This document shows positions 58,952-64,000 of a stretch of 64,000 nt of DNA, one piece after another. The DNA is taken from the NCBI RefSeq assembly GCF_009674775.1, contig NZ_WKKE01000011.1, forward strand, positions 62,001 through 126,000, written 5' to 3'. The position numbers and the translations under genes were made by a program. Source of the stretch: Flavobacterium sp. LC2016-23. Lineage in GTDB: Bacteria; Bacteroidota; Bacteroidia; Flavobacteriales; Flavobacteriaceae. Numbering within the stretch: position 1 is the first letter of the stretch; each line of letters starts with the position of its first letter. Under the pieces are notes generated by a model. That model was not told the origin of the DNA and did no database searches. It was given only the letters and a program-made list of their open reading frames with translations.

Positions 58952-60364
58952 TTATCGAAGTTCTAAAAGTACAACATTTTCAACATGATGCGTTTGCGGA
59001 AACATATCTACCGGACGAACGCGTGTTACTTTGTATTTTTCATCCATCAACGCAAGATCACGTGCCTGTGTAGCCGAATTACAACTTACGTAAACTACTT
59101 TTTGAGGAGCAATTTTTAAAATCTGATCAATAACCGCCGCATGCATACCATCTCTGGGCGGATCTGTAATAATTACGTCAGGTTTGCCGTGCTGAGCGAT
59201 GAAGCTTTCATTAAATACAACTTTCATGTCTCCAACAAAAAACTCACAATTGGTAATATTATTGCGTTCCGCATTGGCTTTAGCATCTAAAATTGCTTCA
59301 GGAACACTTTCTACACCAATTACTTTTTTTGCTTTTTTAGAAACGAACTGTGCAATGGTTCCTGTTCCTGTATACAGGTCATAAACGGTCTCATTACCGG
59401 AAAGGCCTGCGAAATCACGTGTTATTTTATAAAGTTCATAAGCCTGATCAGAATTAGTTTGGTAAAAAGACTTTGCATTAATGCTGAATTTCAAACCTTC
59501 CATTTCTTCCAGGATGTAATCCCTTCCTTTATATAGTTTTATATTCTGATCGTAAATGGTATCGTTTTGTTTTGAATTTACGACATATTGTAACGAGGTA
59601 ATCTGAGGAAATTTTTCGTACAGATGATCTAAAAGAAGCTCACGATTCTTTTTGTCATTTTCGAAAAACTGAATCAAAACCATTATTTCGCCTGTGGAAG
59701 CCGTACGAATCATAAAAGTTCGAAGTAAACCGGACTGTTCTCTCGGGTTAAAAAAGGCTAAGTTATGTTCATTTGCAAAATCCCTGATTTCGTTTCTGAT
59801 TGCATTGGAAGGATCTTCCTGCAAATGACATTTGGTGATGTCCAGAATTTTATCCCACATTTTTGGAATATGAAAACCCAGGGCATTTCTGTTTCCTAAA
59901 TCTTCTGTACTGTCAATTTCCTTTTCAGTTAACCATCGGCTGTTTGAAAATGAAAATTCCATTTTATTTCTGTAGAAAAACTGTTTGTCTGAACCCAAAA
60001 TAGTTTCGAATTCAGGAAGTTCAACTTTTCCAATACGCTGCAAGTGGTTTTTTACTTCGTTTTGTTTGTAATACAGCTGCTGGCTGTATTTCATGTTTTG
60101 CCATTTACATCCTCCACAAACTCCAAAATGCTCGCAAATAGGTTCAATTCGGTGTTCTGAAAATTCATGAAATTTTACGGCTTTGCCTTCATAATAGGCT
60201 TTTCTCTTTTTAAAAGTTTGTACATCAACCACATCACCAGGTACTACATTCGGAATAAAGATAACTTTTCCGTCAGGAGCCTTTGCTACTGATACTCCTT
60301 TTGCTCCGGCATCAAGAACCTGAATTTGATGAAAGACAACTTTGTCTGTAATTTTTCTTCCCAT
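58952..60364 (-). CDS. rlmD: 23S rRNA (uracil-C5)-methyltransferase RlmD
   Basis: A 470-residue RumA-type methyltransferase that makes m5U1939 of 23S rRNA. TRAM-like N-terminal beta domain (about 10-65), then the [4Fe-4S] motif EHFGVCGGCKWQNM with C77, C83 and C86 and a fourth Cys in DITKCHL. SAM domain: VYDLYTGTGTIAQFV, then IITDPPRDG and catalytic Cys in VVYVSCNSATQARDL. First gene of an operon with the DUF6452- and DUF6048-like genes, whose envelope location does not explain the linkage. Confidence 0.95.
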   Translation of the reverse strand: MGRKITDKVVFHQIQVLDAGAKGVSVAKAPDGKVIFIPNVVPGDVVDVQTFKKRKAYYEGKAVKFHEFSEHRIEPICEHFGVCGGCKWQNMKYSQQLYYKQNEVKNHLQRIGKVELPEFETILGSDKQFFYRNKMEFSFSNSRWLTEKEIDSTEDLGNRNALGFHIPKMWDKILDITKCHLQEDPSNAIRNEIRDFANEHNLAFFNPREQSGLLRTFMIRTASTGEIMVLIQFFENDKKNRELLLDHLYEKFPQITSLQYVVNSKQNDTIYDQNIKLYKGRDYILEEMEGLKFSINAKSFYQTNSDQAYELYKITRDFAGLSGNETVYDLYTGTGTIAQFVSKKAKKVIGVESVPEAILDAKANAERNNITNCEFFVGDMKVVFNESFIAQHGKPDVIITDPPRDGMHAAVIDQILKIAPQKVVYVSCNSATQARDLALMDEKYKVTRVRPVDMFPQTHHVENVVLLELR

Positions 60365-60433
60365 AGCGCAAAAATAAGGGTTTGTAAACTTTTATAAATT
60401 TAATTTCTAAAATATTTTACCATTTTTTTTAAT

Positions 60434-60467
60434 TTGCTAGTTTAATTGAGTTTAAAAAGTAACTTTG
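60434..60467 (+). promoter_or_regulatory. Probable promoter of the histidine kinase gene
   Basis: TTG at 60434-60436, 23 nt, then TAACTTTG at 60460-60467. Leader about 50 nt. Confidence 0.5.
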
Positions 60468-60521
60468 TTTTAGCAAAATCCCAAATGCTACATTTTTAAC
60501 CTATCGTTTTGTTATTTTTTT

Positions 60522-61571
60522 ATGAAGTTGTATCACAATCTTTCACAAATTGGCTTTTTAAAAAAAAGTTATGCCTTCAAATTTTTGTTTGTTGCTTTCA
60601 TAGGTATACATATCCCGCTCATTGGAATTTTATTTTTTGTACTTTATTTTGATAGTGATATTTCGCCATCCTCGATTTTAGTTTTTTCCTTGATAATGAC
60701 ACTTTTAGCTACTTTAATTACTTTGGTGGTTTTAAAGCAGTTAATAGAGCCAATTGCAATTGCTTCAAAATCGTTAGACGATTACAGGAATAACAGAAGA
60801 TTGTCCGTTTTACCCACCGAATACACAGATGAGGCAGGTTTGTTGATGTGCAATATCCAGGAGTCTATTTATGAAGCGGAAAGTTATATCAATGAAAAAC
60901 AGGATCTGATTTATATGCTTTCACACGATTTAAAGAACTTTGCAGGAAATCCTCAGGGACTGGCCAATTTAATTATCAGTGAAAATCCATCAGACTCGGT
61001 CAAAAACCTGGCATCCTTAATTTGTGAATCAACGAATTTGCAATTCCGCTACATCGAAAATTTTATAAAATTACTGAATGAGCAGGATCAGATTGCTAAA
61101 ATCAATCAGGAAGTAAGAACTATTGTATTTCCTAATATTTTGCCGTTTATCAACGAGCAGGTAGAACAACGCCTTCTGGATAAAAATATAAAACTGTCTC
61201 TGAGTTTAGAATTAAATGAAGCCAAACTAAGAATCGATGAAGGTTTATTGGTTCAGGTTTTGGTAAACCTGATTAGTAATGCGATCAAATTTTCTTATTT
61301 TGACAGTGAAATCAAGGTTCGAATTTATTTCGAAAAGGAAAAATTGATCATTACCGTTGCCGACAAAGGAATTGGTTTTAACAAAGACCAGATCGACGAA
61401 TTATTTAAAAAATTCACTACCATGAGCCGATTAGGAACGGCAAAAGAAGCTTCAACCGGAATAGGCCTGTATTTGTGCAAGAAAATTATAGAAAGAAACA
61501 GAGGCGAATTAAGTGCTGCCAGCGAAGGAAAAAACAAAGGGGCAGAATTTAAGATCGTTTTTGAACTTTAA
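60522..61571 (+). CDS. Sensor histidine kinase
   Basis: A 349-residue two-TM kinase (about 18-43 and 51-72) with a very short extracytoplasmic loop (SDISPSS), so it probably senses something in the membrane or cytoplasm. H box IYMLSHDLKNFAG with H135; N box VLVNLISNAIKFS; G1 DKGIGF; F box FKKFTT; G2 STGIGLYLCKKI. A HAMP-like stretch is between TM2 and H box. No response regulator is beside it, so it is an orphan here. A promoter lies at 60434. Confidence 0.92.
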   Translation: MKLYHNLSQIGFLKKSYAFKFLFVAFIGIHIPLIGILFFVLYFDSDISPSSILVFSLIMTLLATLITLVVLKQLIEPIAIASKSLDDYRNNRRLSVLPTEYTDEAGLLMCNIQESIYEAESYINEKQDLIYMLSHDLKNFAGNPQGLANLIISENPSDSVKNLASLICESTNLQFRYIENFIKLLNEQDQIAKINQEVRTIVFPNILPFINEQVEQRLLDKNIKLSLSLELNEAKLRIDEGLLVQVLVNLISNAIKFSYFDSEIKVRIYFEKEKLIITVADKGIGFNKDQIDELFKKFTTMSRLGTAKEASTGIGLYLCKKIIERNRGELSAASEGKNKGAEFKIVFEL

Positions 61572-62015
61572 TCAGGATCGTTTCTTGATAATTTCATAAT
61601 TGATAATAGTAAAAAAATAAAAGCAGGAATCAGCTGTAATTTTCCCCAGTATAATTCCGAAAAAATAATTTCCGCACAAAATCGGCATCCAGTACATACA
61701 AAACGGACGAACGACCAAAAAATCTAAAAAGGCCGGATACCCGAATTCCAAAACCAAATTTTTGACTAGCGAAAGAACCTCTTTAAAGGTGGTTGCCTTG
61801 TTTTCAGTTTTATGCTGTAACGCCATCTTTCTGTAAGAAGAAATCAGGATAACCCCATAAAAAGCCAGATATTCTGCAAAAGTAATCAGATAAGCTGTTG
61901 TTAATCCGCTATAAATTTTACTGAAAAGTGAAGTCAGAAGTGCCGCTGTCGTACTCGCCAGTTCAGCATATTTATACCGGTTAAACCATTCTTTGAAATT
62001 TGATTTTGTAAGCAT
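61572..62015 (-). CDS. Membrane protein of unknown function
   Basis: A 147-residue protein with about four hydrophobic segments (LASTTAALLTSLFSKIYSGL, AYLITFAEYLAFYGVILIS, FLDFLVVRPFCMYWMPILCG and FGIILGKITADSCFYFFTII). Positively charged loops. Its stop codon abuts the histidine-kinase stop, convergently, with no spacer or terminator between them. It reminds me of conserved flavobacterial proteins without a name. Function unknown. Confidence 0.75.
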   Translation of the reverse strand: MLTKSNFKEWFNRYKYAELASTTAALLTSLFSKIYSGLTTAYLITFAEYLAFYGVILISSYRKMALQHKTENKATTFKEVLSLVKNLVLEFGYPAFLDFLVVRPFCMYWMPILCGNYFFGIILGKITADSCFYFFTIINYEIIKKRS

Positions 62016-62029
62016 TTTTTTTGGAAGGG

Positions 62030-62493
62030 ACTAAGGTTTTTTTTAAGGTTCAGAGGTACTAAGGTACAAAGTGGCAACGGTTTTTAGTAGGGAAAGTTTA
62101 TAAAAGACTTTGTCTCTGCAGCTTTGTTCCTTTCTTTAGGTTCAGAGGAACAAAGCTACAAAGCTGCAAAGGTTTTTTTTTTAAGGTTCAGAGGTACTAA
62201 GGAACAAAGTGTCAAAGGTTTTTTTTAAGGCTCGGAGTTACAAAGCATAGAAAGACTTTGTCGCTCTGCACCTTTGTTCCTTTGAACCTTTTTATAAGTT
62301 CCAGAGATGCAAAGTAGCAAAGTGTCAAAGGTTTTTTTAAGGCTAAGAGTTACAAAGCTTAGAAAAACTCTGTCACTCCGCACCTTTGTCCCTTTGAACC
62401 TTTTTATAAGATCCAAAGACGCAAAGTTACAAAGTGTCAAAGATTAGAAAACCTTTGTCCCTCTGTAACTTTGTCCCTTTGAACCTTTTTAAA
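62030..62493. repeat. Tandem cluster of hairpin-forming CAAAG/CTAAG repeats
   Basis: About four units of ~110-120 bp, each with a forward arm (for example AAGGTTCAGAGGTACTAAGG, then AACAAAGTGTCAAAGG) and the complementary arm (CTTTGTCCCTTTGAACCTTT). Units differ by substitutions and by long T or A tracts. Short units are 8 bp (TnCnAAGn). No ORF on either strand and no CRISPR spacing. Between the membrane protein gene and the aldo/keto reductase gene. Confidence 0.85.
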
Positions 62494-62495
62494 AC

Positions 62496-63482
62496 CTACC
62501 AAAGATGGTGTACCGAGGATTTTATGTATTTTTCGTAAATAGCATTCATCGCTGCAATTTTATCCGGAGTCAATTGAGGTAAATCGTAGACGGATAAATT
62601 AGACAGCACATGACTGGTTTTTGATGCACCCGGAATAATACAGCTTATGTCTTCAAAACTTAAAATCCACTGTAAAGCGTAGGGAGCCAGATTGGAAGCT
62701 TCCGGAAATAAGGATTTTAATTCCTGTACCGCTTTAAGTCCTAATTCGTAATCAATTCCTGAAAAGGTCTCGCCTTTATCGAAAGCATCTCCGTTACGAT
62801 TAAAGTTTCGGTGGTCCTGAGGATCAAAAGTAGTTTTTGCATCAAATAAACCGGTTAAAAGTCCGCTTGCTAAAGGAACTCTGGCAATTATTCCAATGTC
62901 TTTCTTTCTGGCTTCCGAGAAAAACAATTGCGAAGGACGCTGACGAAACAAATTGAATATAATCTGAACCGTGCTTACATTCGAAAATTCGATTGCTTTT
63001 AGGCCTTCTTCGACTTTTTCAACGCTCACACCTAAATTCAAAATCTTGCCCTGCTCTTTTAAACGGTCAAACATTTCGAAAATTTCGGGTCTGTAGAAAA
63101 CCTCAGTAGGAGGGCAGTGCAGCTGAATCAGGTCAATTGTTTCCAGCCCCATTCTTTTCAGGCTGTCTTCTACAAATTTCTGAAGGACTTTAGGCTGGTA
63201 TCCTTCATTGACATGCGGATTAATATGGCGTCCACATTTCGTAGCCACATAAATACGCTCGGAACGCGAACGAACCACTCTTCCGACGGCAGTTTCGCTT
63301 AGTCCATTTTCATAAACATCGGCGGTATCAATAAAATTAACGCCATGATCAATAGCAGTATGAAGAAGTTCGTCAGCAGTTTTGTTATCAAAAGGAGAGC
63401 CCCATTTCCCTCCCACCTGCCAGGTGCCAAGGGAGATTTCCGAGATATTAAAATTGGTTTTGCCTAGTTTACGGTAGTTCAT
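62496..63482 (-). CDS. Aldo/keto reductase
   Basis: A 328-residue NADPH-dependent reductase of the AKR superfamily (TIM barrel, cytoplasm). Catalytic tetrad: D52 and Y57 in NFIDTADVYENG, K82 in VATKCGRH, H122 in LIQLHCPP. The IIPGASKTSHVLSNLS segment near the C-terminus binds NADPH. Substrate unknown, likely aldehydes or sugars. The ATG follows directly on a run of 18 A (minus strand), which may alter expression by slippage. Confidence 0.93.
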   Translation of the reverse strand: MNYRKLGKTNFNISEISLGTWQVGGKWGSPFDNKTADELLHTAIDHGVNFIDTADVYENGLSETAVGRVVRSRSERIYVATKCGRHINPHVNEGYQPKVLQKFVEDSLKRMGLETIDLIQLHCPPTEVFYRPEIFEMFDRLKEQGKILNLGVSVEKVEEGLKAIEFSNVSTVQIIFNLFRQRPSQLFFSEARKKDIGIIARVPLASGLLTGLFDAKTTFDPQDHRNFNRNGDAFDKGETFSGIDYELGLKAVQELKSLFPEASNLAPYALQWILSFEDISCIIPGASKTSHVLSNLSVYDLPQLTPDKIAAMNAIYEKYIKSSVHHLW

Positions 63483-63500
63483 TTTTTTTTTTTTTTTTTT
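63483..63500. repeat. 18-bp homopolymer directly upstream of an ATG
   Basis: Plus strand T18 (with the T of the reverse ATG, T19 at 63482-63500). In the minus direction 18 A precede the aldo/keto reductase start. Confidence 0.9.
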
Positions 63501-63640
63501 GAGGTTCTAAGTTGCTAAGGTTCTGAGATGCTAAGTTTTTTTTTTTGAGGGTATAGGTTATTAAGATTCTGAGTTGCTAACATTTGTAATTATTGAAAAA
63601 AAACTTAGAACCTTAGCCACTCAGAACCTTAGTACCTTAT
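63501..63640. repeat. CTAAG-repeat arms between cysM and the aldo/keto reductase gene
   Basis: Left arm GAGGTTCTAAGTTGCTAAGG then TTCTGAGATGCTAAG has exact 8-bp period; a degenerate middle copy follows; the right arm AACTTAGAACCTTAGCCACT then CAGAACCTTAGTACCTTA is the complement. T12 and A8 tracts lie inside. Confidence 0.75.
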
Positions 63641-63642
63641 TC

Positions 63643-64000
63643 TTAATCAAACAAATCAGAAGAAAGATAACGATCGCCGCGATCGCATACAATCGCTACA
63701 ACTACTCCGGATTCGAGTTGTTCTGCAATTTTTAAGGCAACGGCAACGGAACCTCCGCTGCTCATTCCGGCAAAAACACCTTCTTCAAGGGCTAGACGTT
63801 TGGTCATTTCGCGGGCTTCTTCTTCACTGATGTCTATAATAGTATCCACTTTTGAAGCATCGAAGATTTTAGGTAAATATTCTACCGGCCATTTTCTGAT
63901 TCCGGGAATCTGGGAGCCGTCGCTTGGCTGTGCACCTACGATCTGAATGTTTGGATTTTTTTCTTTTAAATAGGTCGAAGTGCCGATAATCGTTCCGGTT
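63643..64000 (-). CDS. cysM: Cysteine synthase, CysM type, C-terminal part (5' end outside window)
   Basis: About 118 residues of the frame are open to the window edge. It reads TGTIIGTSTYLKEKNPNIQI, then VGAQPSDGSQIPGIRKWP, then EEGVFAGMSSGGSVAVAL and ends DRGDRYLSSDLFD. SDGSQIPGIRKWP is typical of O-acetylserine sulfhydrylase B (CysM), which makes cysteine from O-acetylserine and sulfide or thiosulfate with PLP. GDRYLS is the family's C-terminal motif. Partial, so catalytic Lys is not seen. Confidence 0.9.
   Translation of the reverse strand, partial: TGTIIGTSTYLKEKNPNIQIVGAQPSDGSQIPGIRKWPVEYLPKIFDASKVDTIIDISEEEAREMTKRLALEEGVFAGMSSGGSVAVALKIAEQLESGVVVAIVCDRGDRYLSSDLFD

Noticed and set aside
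62030..62493. CRISPR array
   Set aside because: Units are self-complementary and vary throughout; there are no constant repeats alternating with unique spacers, and no cas genes.

Overview
The window looks like a chromosomal segment from Flavobacterium or a close relative (Bacteroidota, Flavobacteriia). It is AT-rich. Several promoters fit the Flavobacterium pattern TTG-N17-23-TAnnTTTG. The gene content is typical of the group: a TonB-dependent receptor with an N-terminal CarboxypepD_reg-like domain, BatA-type aerotolerance protein, TIGR02757, families resembling DUF6048/DUF6452/DUF6146/DUF6787/DUF6095, many SPI and SPII secreted proteins and the rlmD operon. No rRNA, tRNA, prophage, conjugative element or CRISPR array was found. 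Both edges cut genes: a GH16 glucanase on the left and a CysM-type cysteine synthase on the right.

Layout. 0-8 kb: GH16 end, an ECF sigma factor followed by an unlisted 47-codon ORF, a TPR protein, an endonuclease III without iron-sulfur cysteines, Bcp peroxiredoxin, a large conserved unknown and a metallo-beta-lactamase-fold hydrolase. 8-20 kb: a minus-strand series (BatA-like protein, dihydroorotase-like protein lacking zinc ligands, small membrane protein, esterase), then a secreted lactonase, a DEAD-box helicase with DEFD in motif II, TIGR02757 with a polytopic membrane protein and a LolD-like ATPase, and small envelope proteins. 20-31 kb: serA, serC, a LuxC-type acyl-CoA reductase and a divergent ferredoxin with a strong promoter, then a TonB receptor and ychF. 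31-42 kb: a YihY/flavodoxin-like/two-transglutaminase operon, pncB, and parE-parC with a DUF1016 (YhcG-type) nuclease gene between them. 42-49 kb: a RadC-like protein between dispersed repeats, a di-heme peroxidase lipoprotein, a PhoX-like lipoprotein, and an exonuclease/DUF294-CBS regulatory pair. 49-56 kb: small proteins, an overlapping antitoxin-toxin-pentapeptide-repeat trio, murQ, a ZIP transporter and RNA methyltransferases. 56-64 kb: an intact IS3-family element, the rlmD-DUF6452-DUF6048 operon, an orphan histidine kinase, a dense repeat cluster, an aldo/keto reductase and cysM.

The coding content is mostly housekeeping. The unusual material lies in three places. First, the intergenic DNA holds several repeat families: 8-bp-periodic CTAAG-type arms wrapped around perfect terminator hairpins, CTTCGACTTCGCTCAG inverted repeats, CTCGCAGATTTAGC repeats, AATAGCCTCC palindromes, and two structured elements at about 49.54 and 52.69 kb that share a skeleton. 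Second, the IS3 copy sits exactly in the loop of one such terminator, so the unoccupied site can be reconstructed. Third, some genes are in odd contexts or lack expected residues: a nuclease inside the topoisomerase IV operon, a Qnr/McbG-like pentapeptide protein translationally overlapping a ParE/RelE-type toxin, a dihydroorotase without its HxH motif, and an EndoIII without its Fe-S loop. All functions are inferred from motifs by eye; no database search was run.
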